DNA from: Alopecurus myosuroides
Taxonomy: Eukaryota > Streptophyta > Magnoliopsida > Poales > Poaceae
Assembly (NCBI GenBank): GCA_028641055.1
Contig: CM054057.1
Span: forward strand, 582,333,158-582,397,157
Reading direction: 5' to 3'
DNA: 64,000 nt
Part shown: positions 1 to 11,366 of the stretch, piece after piece
How positions within the stretch are numbered: position 1 is the stretch's first letter
How the letters are laid out: every line of letters begins with the position of its first letter
Notes under the pieces: model-generated
Told to the model about the DNA's origin: nothing
Database searches by the model: none
Seen by the model: only the letters and a program-made list of their open reading frames with translations
Made by a program: the position numbers and the translations under genes

Positions 1-1389
1 CACGCAAATTGATCGGGGAAGGTGTCAGGGACGCGGCTAGGCTCACGATGGTTGCACGCATGTAGAAATGGCGAGCGCTAAAGCATGGGATCGATCGTTA
101 CGTCGGGGTAGATCTCTCGGTGGCCGGCGGCGAAAAACTGCCCATGCTCCTCGCACACGGCGAGGCACGGGTTGGCTTCTCGGGGGTGGGGTAGTGGAGG
201 TGTGGGGAGTGCTCTGGCGAGACGGCGTGGCCTGGAAGGCTTTGTAGCCGCGAGGCTAGGGCGGGTGCTCTCGGGTGGCATGTGCGTGTGCACGGTGGCA
301 AGCAGGGAGGTGGGGGGCCGTTTTCTTCGTGTCCTCCTGAGGCAGGGGCGGTGCAATAGGGCACTAGTGTCAATAGTGCATCTAGAATAGAGAGGCCTGT
401 GGAGAAAAACGGTTGCAGCTAGCTCTCTCTCTCTCAGCTCACTCACAACCCGAGTCTCTCTTCTCTCCCTTGTTCCTTCCAAGCTAAGGCACCTCTCGGG
501 CAAGCGAGCACATGGGGTTATAGAGGGATCCAAGGCAATAACAATAGACACCAATTTCATCTAAAAATGGAAGAAATGGCAGAGAAACAAATCCCCAAAG
601 TTCTGTCCAAAAACAGTTTCAGAAAATTCAGAAAAAGACATTAGTGATATTTTCAGTAAGTGTTGGAAAAACAGTGATTTGAAGCAAAAGTTTGCTTCTG
701 TTTGAAAGGGCAAATGAACTTGGATTTTGAAAATTCAAGTTGGTAATTGTTCTATGTACTTTCTAGTTTGAGAAAACAACCAGTACACAAAAGCTGGAGT
801 TGGTTAACCCTCTGAAAACAATTGTCCAAAAAGCTATGTTTCTGTTTTCCAAATAGAATTGGTTTTGCAATATTTTTATACTAGGAAAACAATCATGGAT
901 TAGGTTGTTTTCCAAGTGGGAAAAATAAACCAGTGAAATTTAGTTGTATTCCATAACATGGTCAACCATAATACCACAAGAGAACAACAAATCAAATGTG
1001 TTTACCCTCTGAAAACAAGTGTGGAAAACAACTAGTTCTCCTGTTTTTCTGCTAAAAGTTTAAATAGGAAATAAATTCCCAAAGCTATTTAAATCCAAAC
1101 CAAAGTGTTTCCTTGGTCAATACATGACTAAATAATGCTATCATGAGTGAATCAATCATTCCCCAAAATTTGAGAAGAAAAATCTTAGGGTTTCCAGTTA
1201 AAAATCATCAGGCAGGAAATAATAATTCATCAGGGAAAAATCCTCAAGTGAGTGAAAAGGAACACACCACTTAGATTGCATAGATAAACATGACTACACA
1301 AACATGTTGTCCAGTTAATTGTCTTACAAAAGTCTTAAGAGGCTTGCTAATTTAATATTAAACAAGTGCTTAAAAACAGGGGTGTGACA
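1..1389 (-). repeat. 3' LTR of gypsy-1, truncated by window start
   Basis: This stretch matches 11306-12696 nearly base for base and ends with the same TGTGACA terminus. Only the first 1389 bp in element orientation are visible and the rest lies left of the window. A 160-codon minus-strand frame (560-78) is open here. In the other LTR the same frame is broken by one extra G in a G run, so it is probably not under selection. Confidence 0.95.
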
Positions 1390-1404
1390 AATCTCCCCCC
1401 CTTA
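1390..1404 (-). other. Polypurine tract of gypsy-1
   Basis: On the minus strand AAGGGGGGGAGATT directly abuts the TGTCACACC start of the 3' LTR. This is the usual plus-strand primer of plant gypsy elements. Just upstream is the sequence CGGGACGAGATTC, often seen at this place in grass chromoviruses. Confidence 0.9.
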
Positions 1405-1432
1405 AAAGAATCTCGTCCCGAGATTCGCGGGT

Positions 1433-4400
1433 CTAGGCTTTAAGAAAATCAGGGAACTCCTTCCTGATCTCATCCTCACGCTCCCAGGTACATTCTTCCT
1501 CAGAGTGATTCGTCCACTGAATCTTAAGGAATTTTATAGCACGCCTCCTGGTAGCACGCACAATCTCCTCGAGAACCCGCAGGGGTCTATCACGATAAGT
1601 CAAGTCATCATTGATATCAATAGTCCTGAAATCTATGTCTTGATACGAGAGATCCTTCTCAGGTACTTGCAGACATTTCCGGAGCAATGACACATGGAAA
1701 ACATTGTGAAACGCAGATAGATCCTCAGGTAATTCTAACTGATAAGAAACTTCGCCACGACGTGCCAAGATCTTAAAAGGGCCAATATACCTGGGTGCCA
1801 GCTTTCCTTTGACATGGAAACGCTGCATCCCTTTGAGTGGCGTAACACGAAAGTACACGAAATCTCCAATGCTGAAAGAGACATCACGACGCTTCGTATC
1901 AGCATAACTCTTCTGACGAGATTGAGCTGTCTTTAAACGTTCCCGAATAAGCTGAACCTGCTCCTCTGTAGCTTTTAAAGTGTCCACACCAAAAACCTGA
2001 CTGTCTCCAGTCTCAGTCCAATTGAGAGGTGTACGGCATTTGCGTCCATACAGTGCTTCAAAAGGGGCCATTTGCAAGCTAGACTGATAGCTGTTGTTGT
2101 AAGAAAACTCTGCGAAAGGGACACAGTCTTCCCATTTAACTCCATAGGACAACACACAAGCACGGAGCATGTCTTCCAGAATTTGGTTCACACACTCTGT
2201 CTGTCCATCAGTCTGCGGGTGATAGGCTGTGCTAAAAGCTAATTTGGCTCCCAAACTCTCGTGCAATTTCTTCCAAAATCTAGATGTGAACTGTGTACCT
2301 CGATCAGACACAATCCTGCTTGGGACTCCGTGCAGGCTGACAATCCAAGTAATGTAAAGATCAGCAAGCTGATCTCCACGATAGGTGGTCCGGACAGGAA
2401 TAAAGTGAGCAACTTTCGTGAGCCTGTCCACGACAACCCATATAGAATCATTTCCTCGGCTGGACCTAGGAAGTCCTGTGATGAAGTCCATCCCTACTTC
2501 ATCCCATTTCCAAACAGGTATTTGCAATGGCTGGAGCAAGCCAGCGGGACGCTGGTGCCCAGCTTTCACTTGCTGGCAGACATGGCACTTGGCTCCAAAT
2601 GAAGCAATCTCTCGCTTCATTCCATGCCACCAGAATCTCTCCTTCAGGTCTTGATACATCTTTGTTCCTCCAGGATGGATAGAATACATGGTCTCATGAG
2701 CTTCGGCCATGATGGTCTGCTTGAGATCAGACTCAGAGGGAACACAAATACGGCCTTCATACCATATTCCCCCATCAGCATCGATGGTAAACCCAGCAAC
2801 CTTCTCCTTCTCCATACGGGCCTTAATACCCTCAATACTCTTCTGGCCTTTCTGCGCTTCTTTTATTTGGTCAACCAGAGTTGGTTTAACTTCTATGGCG
2901 TCCAACATGCCATAGCTGACCACTTCAATGCCAAGCTGGTCTAGCTCTTTCCACAACTCAGGCTGCCTTACTAAAATCATAGCATTTAGAGAGGCCGGCT
3001 CTCGACTAAGAGCATCCGCAACCACATTTGCCTTTCCAGGGTGATAATGAATACTCAGATCATAATCTTTAATGAGCTCAATCCAGCGGCGCTGTCTCAT
3101 GTTGAGCTCACGTTGAGTAAAGATATACTTTAAACTCTTATGATCCGTGTAAATTTCCACTCTTCTTCCCATAAGAAAGTGTCGCCATGTCTTGAGGGCA
3201 TGAACAACAGCAGCAAGCTCTAAGTCATGAGTGGGATAATTCAACTCGTGGGGTCTCAACTGGCGGGATATAAAAGATATCACCTTCCCTTCTTGCATAA
3301 CCACGCTTCCAAGACCAAGCTTAGAAGCGTCACAATATACGTCGAAATTCTTGGTGATATCTGGCATTATAAGGATTGGAGCAGACACCAGTCGACGCTT
3401 CAACTCATTGAAACTCTCTTCGCACTTGTCCGTCCATAGGAACTTGCTATCCTTCTTGAGCAACTGGGTGAGGGGTCTGGCTATACTCGAGAATCCCTGA
3501 ACAAACTTGCGGTAATATCCTGCCAAACCCAGAAAGGATCTGACTTCAGTCTGGTTGGTGGGAGCAGCACGCTTCTCCACAGACTGAACTAGAGTAGGGT
3601 CAACAGATATTCCTCCCGCGGATACTACATGTCCAAGAAACCCGACTTCCGTCAACCAGAATTGACATTTACTAAACTTAGCATACAATTGATGCTCACG
3701 AAGTGTTCCGAGCACAATTCTCAGATGTTCTTCGTGTTCTTCCTCACTCCTTGAGTATATGAGAATGTCGTCAATAAACACCACGACAAACTTGTCTAGA
3801 AAATCCATGAATACCTTATTCATGAGATTCATGAAATAGGCAGGGGCATTGGTTAGACCAAAGGACATCACGGTGTATTCATACAGCCCGTAACGAGTGG
3901 TGAAAGCAGTCTTGGGAATATCAGTATCACGGACTTTCAATTGGTGATAACCAGTCCGAAGGTCGATCTTTGAGAAGATTACGGCCCCATTCAGCTGGTC
4001 AAACAGGTCTTCAATTTTGGGCAACGAGTATTTTTTCTTGATGGTAACATCATTCAACTTGCGGTATTCCACACATAAACGAGTGGTACCGTCCCGTTTT
4101 TCCACAAAAATGATCGGAGATCCCCATGGCGATGCACTAGGGCGAATCAAACCTTTTCTTAACATGTCATCCAGCTGTGTCTTCAACTCATCTAATTCTT
4201 TTTGGTTCATCCGATAAGGCTTCTGTGCTATGGGTCCAGTTCCGGGCACTAACTCGATCACAAACTCGATATCCCGATCAGGGGGCATACCGGGTAACTC
4301 TTCAGGAAAAACATCCGGGTATTCGCAAACGACCGGGACTTCCTCAAGGACAGGGTGGGCTATACCAGTGTGGCAGTGGACTTGTGACGAGGTTTTAGTT

Positions 4401-5950
4401 GCAGTGTACGCAACTTTTTCCCCATCCTCTGAGATCATTTCAATAGATTTCTTAGTGCAGTCAATAACTCCCCTATACTTGGTCATCCAGTTCATACCGA
4501 GTACCACTTCTATCCCTTTGGATCCCAGCATTATAAGATCAGCATGAAAAGTTTTCCCTTGTATTTCTACTGGTACTTCATTGTAAATTAGGTTGGCTTT
4601 AGTACTATCCCCAGGTATTTGTACTAACATAGGGGTGTGCATACGGGAATGCTTCATACCACTTTTCTCAGCAAACGGTTTAGTGACAAAGGAATGCGAT
4701 GCACCAGAATCAAACAGTACTGCGGCTGGCACCGAGTTGACAGGAAACATACCCATCACCATGTCTGGTGCCTCCTGAGCTTCTGCAGCATTGACGTGGT
4801 TCAGGTGTCCCTTCATCCTATTCTGCCGTCCAGTGGAAGGACCATGGTTCATCTTGGTTGCAGAAGGCTGGGCTGGGGCAGTAACTCTGGTGGGGCAATC
4901 CCGAGCGAAGTGACCTTCCTTTCCACAGGCAAAGCAACCTCCAGAAGGCTTAGAGCTTGGGTTAGGCTTGGGAGCATTGTTGGAGTTGTTCCCATTTCCA
5001 CCATTGTTGCCTCCATAGCAGTTTCCATGATGATTCCGAGAATTATTACCATGGTTACCACCATAGCTATTTCCTCCGTACCTTGGTGCATAAGGTGCAG
5101 GGTGGTTGTAGTTGTTGAGCCTTGGTGCATAGTTGTGGCTGGGGCGGGGTGCATAAGAAGGCGCCTTGTGGGATGGTGGCCTCGCATACGGAGTGTTGCG
5201 AGTCCTTTGAGCACTAGGTCCTCCATGCGCAGTCATTTTCCTCTTGCGGTTATCATCAGCAGATTTCCGCTTGTGCTCCAGCACCATAGCGGCATTTGCA
5301 AGGGTCTCCAAGTCCTGGAATGGAACCACCACTAGAGAGCACTGGAGCTCAACATCCAGCCCATTTAAGAACCTCTCCCTTTTCTTAGCATCAGTGTTAA
5401 TATCCTCCTGTGCATACCTGGACAGAGTAGTGAAATTCTCCCAGTACTCAGATACAGGCATACTTCCCTGCGTCAGCTTCAGAAATTTCTCCCGCATAAG
5501 TGCCATCATTCCTTGGGGAATGTGGTACTTGCGGAATCTTGCAGAGAAATCCTCCCAGTTGAACACGTGACCAGCAGCAACAGTCTCACGTGTAGTTTCC
5601 CACCAAGTCCTGGCAGGACCAGCAAGAAAATGGGAGGCAAACAGGACCTTATCATTCTCCTCAACAGCAGCAACTTCCAACTTGTTTGCAATGGTGCGGA
5701 GCTAGTCGTCAGCGTCGAGGGGCTCCACAATCCTAGTGAAGACCGGGGGGTTGGTGTGCTGAAAGTCTCTCAGCCTCGAGCGGGCCCCATTGCCGTTGCC
5801 ATTGTTGTTGTTGGCAGCAGCTAGTTGTTGCAGAGCGGCAATGGTAGCCGCACTCTCATCTCGGCTGGCCTGGCGATCCTCCATCAGCAGGGCCAACAGC
5901 GCCTCCACTGTGGGTGGTGGTGGCGGCGGGGGTTCGCGACGAGGTGCCAT
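1433..5950 (-). CDS. Gag-pol polyprotein of gypsy-1 (one in-frame stop in gag)
   Basis: The polyprotein starts at the ATG at 5950 (MAPRREPP, a proline-rich N-terminus) and ends at 1433. An in-frame TAG at 5704-5702 interrupts gag. It replaces the Trp seen in the equivalent PLDADDW motif of gypsy-2, so it is a TGG-to-TAG change. The following 1415 codons are open. Counted from the Met after the stop, visible parts are the gag core with a WW motif (about 26), an Asn/Gly-rich stretch, a CCHC knuckle [14 protein letters not shown] (about 250), the protease motif DSGASHSF (about 322), the reverse-transcriptase motif FIDDIL (about 633), RNase H with YTDHKSL (about 847), an integrase HHCC finger (about 1000) with core, and a chromodomain-like tail. 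The enzymatic motifs look intact, so this copy needs only one base restored to be full-length in reading terms. Confidence 0.93.
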
Positions 5951-6373
5951 GCTGAAGTGAAAACATGTGTAAGATTTTAAGAAATAGATTCTTGTTTTTG
6001 AAAACCCAGTACCTTTAACATCAACAAAAGGAATACGAGTGATATGTTTCAAAAACAAGAGCGGGGCAGTCGCAAAACCGGATGAAATGAACGCAAAATA
6101 GTGACAATCATCAAAGAACCAAGCAGAACATTTCATTCATCACAATAACTAAACAGAGTTTTTGACATTACACACACACATTACAAGCCATATCTTACAA
6201 GGAAGGCTTCATCGAGCTACAGGGGTGGTGCGATTGGTGGGTCATCGCAGGGCTACTACTAGCAAAACGATCTAGCATACTTAACTAGCATCTAGACCAG
6301 CATCAAGTGCTAAGGGTGAGGAGGCTGCGACTACACAGAGTCGTCACTGTCCCCAACCTCGAAGATACGCTCC

Positions 6374-7289
6374 TCAGGTCCTCCTCCCCTCCTCGCCAAG
6401 CAGGTCATCATCATCCTGCTCGCTAGCCTCACTCATATCCATCCCCTCCAAGTCGGACGGAACATCCTCTACTGGCAGGAGCTCCTCAATCTCCCTGCTG
6501 AGCTCTGCGCCCTCCTCCTCAAGCTCCTCTATGGCAGAGTCTCTCGCGGCTATGTCATCACGAGCTATCTGAAGCCTAGCACGCAGAACTGAGTTAGCCC
6601 CCCTCCAGAGCCGTCATCCTGCTGGTGAGACGAGCACGGCTCAGACGGGTGGCCCGCAGCTGTCTCTCCAAGGCACGGCTCCTCGCGGAGGTGGCATCAA
6701 ACTCCTCCCCCAACTGGGACAACTGCTGTGCCAGTGCTCCACTCTCCTCCTGGATGTCGTGAAGCTTAGCCCTCAGCTCGTCAGTCTCGGCTATCAGTGT
6801 GTGGTGCACCTGTGTGCCGAGGTGGTGAGCGAGTCGCTGATCGTCCAGCCGGTGCTGAGTGTGGTGTAACAGAATCTCCATCTCGTCCAAGTGAGGACCA
6901 ACAGTGGTAGAGTCTGGCTCGACAGGAAGTGGTATGCCCTCCTCATCGCGCCTCCCAATCAACTCGAACCGGGAACCGATGAACATGTACTCCCCGATGT
7001 GTGCCAGTCGTGCCACTGACTCCTGAATCACCTGCACGGCTGCCTCGGTCCAAGAACGATCAACAGCACGGAAGACGTAGGCCTCCACTGTCGGGCTAGC
7101 CAGAGGTGCACGGATAATGACCTCCGCATACCAGTCTCCCTCCAGAGGTGCACCGTCAACTAGTCCCCCTCGCAGCTCCGGAAGTGGGCGTCCCAACACA
7201 GTAGCCATAGCTACTAGCCTCTCCTCGAAAAGGAAAGTCTCGCCACGTGGACGTCCCAACTGGAAAGCCTCGGTGATGACCACGTCCAT
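6374..7289 (-). CDS. Pre-gag ORF of gypsy-1 (coiled coil, acidic tail, one frameshift)
   Basis: An extra reading frame lies between primer site and gag. It starts MDVVITEAF at 7289 and runs 231 codons to a stop at about 6594. Just before the stop, a run of six G's shifts the frame. One base away, the frame stays open for about 75 more codons to a TGA at 6376-6374, rich in Glu and Asp (EELEEEGAELSREIEEL). The intact product would be about 300 residues: a globular N-terminal part, a long heptad-rich middle (about 130-220) and an acidic end. Its order of features resembles the ORF at the same place in gypsy-2. I recall similar repetitive proteins upstream of gag in other grass gypsy elements. 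Function is unknown, and the coiled coil suggests self-assembly or a gag accessory role. Confidence 0.75.
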
Positions 7290-7513
7290 CTACACAAAAT
7301 TTTAAGTATCGTTTAAGTGAGACCACAGTGTGCAAAGTTTTAAGTTTATGCAAAGAACAATCTAAATACAAGTAGAGTTTAACACAGAGAGGTGGTGGGA
7401 TATAGGGGATATTTTTATACATAGTCATATATCCTATTTTTTTGTATTTGTAACTTAGATTTTTGGAGTATACACTAACGTCCATGCTAACTAAGGTCTC
7501 CTAGAGTCAGGAT

Positions 7514-7526
7514 GGCTCTGATACCA
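7514..7526 (-). other. Primer binding site (initiator tRNA-Met) of gypsy-1
   Basis: The minus strand reads TGGTATCAGAGCC, complementary to the 3' end of plant initiator tRNA-Met. It is separated by 4 bases (AAGT) from the end of the 5' LTR at 7531. Confidence 0.95.
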
Positions 7527-7805
7527 ACTTTGTAGAGGCCCCAGACCGGAGGGTCCAGAACCCCTCATATGCATTCATTCACAATCCCAGAATAACCAGT
7601 CGTGAACAACATACATAGTTGGCATACAGAATACATCATCCATTACACGAATATTAGAGTCTTACATAAATGGTCACATGACCAAGTTCTTGACAGCTGT
7701 CACACAGGACAGGCATTCAAAATAAACACAGCGGAAGACGATAAGCATAGCGTAGTAGAACCCGAGTCACGCCTCATCCTACAGGCTGCTGACTGGGAGA
7801 CGATC

Positions 7806-7873
7806 CTAACTCGCAGGGCCATCAGTGTAGAACTCCTCCTCATAGAACTCCTCCTGTGGTGGCTCCTCGTAGT
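7806..7873 (-). CDS. Candidate terminal exon 3 of the LTR-borne spliced ORF (gypsy-1)
   Basis: After the acceptor TTATCAG the segment reads AC-TAC-GAG and encodes DYEEPPQEEFYEEEF and six more residues, then TAG (7808-7806). The split codon is completed to GAC (Asp) by the G that ends exon 2. The strongly acidic Tyr/Glu peptide resembles the terminal exon in gypsy-2 (DYVSEDPQGGYYVEY) in length, start and composition. It ends 275 bp before the LTR end. Confidence 0.5.
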
Positions 7874-9104
7874 CTGATAAGTAGATACCAGGGGCGAAAC
7901 CAAATGAGTACATTTGAATGTACTCAACAAGACATCCTTTATGAGCTTACAGTTATGCATACATGCTTATTTGGTGGAGATGGTAGGCCATACATATGGT
8001 TCAGCTACCCATGACAGATAAAAGATTTATCATGGTTGATTTTTCAGGTTTAGTTCTTTGTGAAAAATCATCTAAAATAATGTAGTTTTTCTCTCGTAGA
8101 TATCACATATCTCGGAGGTTTTATAAGATTGGTTTTAGAAAAGAAAGTTTTCTTTTCAGAAACTTTTAGTAATAGATTCCTTCTCATCCGTATCTCGCAG
8201 ATACCAAGTCATTCCTCCTTAGTACCTCGCAGGTACAAAGCCGTCCTTCAAAACCTCTTTTGAAAAATTTGACACAATACTAGCTACATGGCCATTCAAC
8301 CATCCATATCCGAGGACGCGGCTATCTCGAAATAGTTTTACTCTGCAGAGGGGTACACATTTCCACTAGATCCAGAATCCGCCATGAAACAACCATGGAC
8401 TGTTCACAACATATGAGAACATCAGATAACTGATCTTGACTATCCACTATGTGCAAGCTAGTACATGACTATCTCTTCAATTGGGGTTACCCTCCCTGGC
8501 AAGCCGTGTCCCACACCGCCCAAACAGGAGACCCAACTGCTGCATCCGGAGGGAAAATCAATCCCACACTTTAGATGTCCTGTATTCTCACTCCTAGCGA
8601 CATTTCGGTTCGGAGGATCCAATCCCCTATAGCACTTGAGATAGCTCACATACTAACCATAACAAGCTTTTAATCAAGCCCCTACCCATATTGGGGTAAA
8701 ATGGCAGTACGATAATGGTTGTCCAGCGAAGACTAGGTTATGTGTCTTTTGTAAACATTTCTCAAAATTTCCCATCATGACATCCTTCCGGTAGACAGGG
8801 TCTCACCCTTCCTCCGGGGTTTTTCTTCCATAAGGCATTTGTTTACAAAAGCACATTTTATTTAGTTCATTTAAGAACCCAAGTTTTAATTTGGTGAATG
8901 GTATTTATATACCATTTAGTGGCTAAGGGCTTGGTAATACCAAGTTGACTATTAATATGATTCCTTCTTCTAGTAATATTAATAGTAGTAGTATCCACAA
9001 CAAAAATAGTTTTGAGAGTATAGTTTTGTGAAAACTTCAGAAGTAAAAAGCATGCATGATAGATAATGATAAGTATTTATACAGCAAGCATTAGGATGGC
9101 TTGC

Positions 9105-9185
9105 CTTGGTACAAGTGATGGTCCTGGTCCTGAAAGTAACATGAGTTGCAATACCCCTCTTCAGCAAATCCTTCCTCCTCGTTTT
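9105..9185 (-). CDS. Candidate exon 2 of the LTR-borne spliced ORF (gypsy-1)
   Basis: This is an 81-bp open segment preceded by the acceptor GACGTTAG|AA and followed by the GC donor CAAG|GCAAGC. It enters and leaves in phase 1 and encodes an acidic, Tyr/Cys-containing peptide with the core NEEEGFAEEGY. The gypsy-2 LTR has a 78-bp segment with the same phase and the same rare GC-type donor. An ATG lies upstream at 9282 in the same frame, but it would lie inside the intron of this model. Confidence 0.5.
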
Positions 9186-11161
9186 CTAACGTCGTAAAAA
9201 GAAATAAAGGCACACTTTCAGAGCCAACCAAGACAAGCAATGCTACAAGTGATACATACAGCAAGCAATTAAAATGTATCACCCAAGGTACTCAATTTTC
9301 CCTTAAGAAAAAATTGGCATAAAGACTATAGTGGGAAAATCTGCTTTTTCCTAGTGTTTATGTGTGGCCAAACTCAATGATTTTTAGTTAAGAGCACCAT
9401 GGACCAGTGGGGTAAAACACATGTTACTAGACAGTAGGGCGTCACATAAAACACAATTTGATGTCTAAAAAACTCCCCCAACATTCTCTATGGCAAGCAC
9501 AAATAATAAGCTAAACTATGCAAGTGGTGAAAAAGGCTCATGACAACAAGTCAAGCTCATTATCCACCATGATGCAAAAATACCAGTGGGTGTTCCACTA
9601 GCAAAATGCTCGTATAGAGGTTAGTAAGCCTCTGGTCACATTTCTAAAAGTGCTCAAAACAAACAAACTAGCTCCAAAAACTCCTACTCATACTAGTAGA
9701 AACTTTGGAAAAAATGCTAGACTAGTTTATACAACACTTGTTAATTTTATGCACAAGTGTGCAAACTAACAGAGGAAGAATACTCCTCTAATCAGTATCA
9801 AAATGCTACTGGATCCCACAAAACAAAATAAAAAGTCTAGCTATTTACCAAGGAAAAACTAGGCTAAAATGCTACACATGTGAGAGAATTAATTCTAGGC
9901 ACCCAAGTGTTACTCATGCTTTTCTACTACTTAAGGGGAAAAATAACAGAGGTGAAAACACTAAGATAAAAATGCCACAAGGACATTCCATCCTCTGTTT
10001 TCAACCACAAAGATTCATATTTTTCCTAGTGGAAAACAAGACAAAAAGGCATGCATGGATATTCTAGTATGAAAACTAGACTTAAGCAATGCTATTTAAA
10101 TCTATTCCAAACACAAGCACCAAGTAACAAGAGGTGCTATAACCAAAATAACAGTACCCAAATGGTACTGGTTCCATGAAAATTAATCTAGCAATAAGCC
10201 TAATAAACATTTCGATATCTACTCAAAAACCTAGGTAGAAAATTAAACTATGAGCATGATCTATGCATGGAAAATAATTCTAGAAATTCTACCACTCAAA
10301 CAATTTATTCTAACATGTTCATATAACTTGTAAACATCATAACCACACTGGAAAACAACATTACAAGCAAGAAAACATCATTTGCACATCACAACATGAA
10401 CATATAAAACAAGATCTAGGAATTAAAATTAGGCAGAAAAATACCCAAACTTGTTCTGTCTCCCTAATTTTTTCTATGGCTCCAAAAATTAAATCCTTCT
10501 AGGATGTGATAGTCCTTAACAATACAAAGCATCTCCACTTGGTCCCACTCAAAAATAATGTCCCAAACCCCCCTAAAATTCTTGGAATGGCTCACAGATG
10601 TTTCACCAAAATGGATGGCATTTCCAAATGTTAACTCACCTTGGTGCAAACTAAAATTCTACTGGTAGGTATTGACAAGGGATTTCCAAAACAGTTGAGT
10701 TTGATCAAAAATATTATGTATTTTGGAAGTTCTATTCATTTCAATTTTAAGGGTACTGCCTGGAAAAAATAGCTATAGAAAAATAACTAAAAGTCCAAAA
10801 ATTATTCGGCCAATGGGAGATGGTTGTGATTTAGTAGGGGTATAGCCACAAAAATTGGCAAGGTAAAAAAATTCATTTGCTAACATTTCTAGGGCAAAAG
10901 CTAGCACCTATCATTCTTCCAGAAAAATGTTATTTTTCAAATTAACAGGGAAATGCCCAGATGGGCCGGATTCGCTACGCACGGCCCAACTAGCGCCTAG
11001 GCGCCTAGACGTCCTCGGATATGGTGCGGGAAAACCCCGTTTAAGCGTGGCCGTAGATTTCCCGATCGACGGCGCTGCTTCCTTCTTCCTCCTCTCTTCT
11101 CACACGACCTCACCGGCGTCGAACACCTTACAGGCGTGCACAGGACGGGCTGGGTGCTCAC

Positions 11162-11366
11162 CTAGGGTTGCTGCAAAGCTGCGAGTGGTGGAGGTGGTGT
11201 CGTGGGGTGCTGGTGGCGCCACGACGATGATGCCCGAGCCTCCCACGTCGTGCTCCTCTCTGCGACGGCGAGGCAGACACGGCGGCGATGGCGCGGGTGA
11301 TCCTGCACGCAAATTGATCAGGGAAGGTGTCAGGGACGCGGCTAGGCTCACGATGGTTGCACGCAT
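11162..11366 (-). CDS. Candidate exon 1 of an LTR-borne spliced ORF (gypsy-1)
   Basis: A minus-strand frame starts with ATG at 11366 (MRATIVSLAAS) and is open for 68 codons plus one base to a strong donor, CCCTAG|GTGAGC, at 11162/11161. The peptide is rich in Ala, Pro, Arg and Thr with no family resemblance. The donor context GTGAGCACCC recurs in the gypsy-2 LTR at the end of its own GC-rich leader. The phase (1) fits the next candidate exon at 9185. The truncated 3' LTR keeps the equivalent start at position 61. Splicing is inferred from sequence only. Confidence 0.5.

Noticed and set aside
78..560. 160-codon minus-strand frame in the gypsy-1 3' LTR
   Set aside because: The matching frame in the 5' LTR (11866 downward) is broken by an extra G, and the peptide has no recognisable features. 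It may be leader sequence only.
4637..5335. 232-codon plus-strand frame opposite gag of gypsy-1
   Set aside because: It is antisense to the Asn/Gly-rich and knuckle part of gag, and its Val/Ser/Arg-rich composition follows from that. No domain.
7514..7526. Possible tRNA gene fragments at TGGTATCAGAGCC sites (also 36771)
   Set aside because: These are retrotransposon primer sites directly at LTR ends. No cloverleaf is present.
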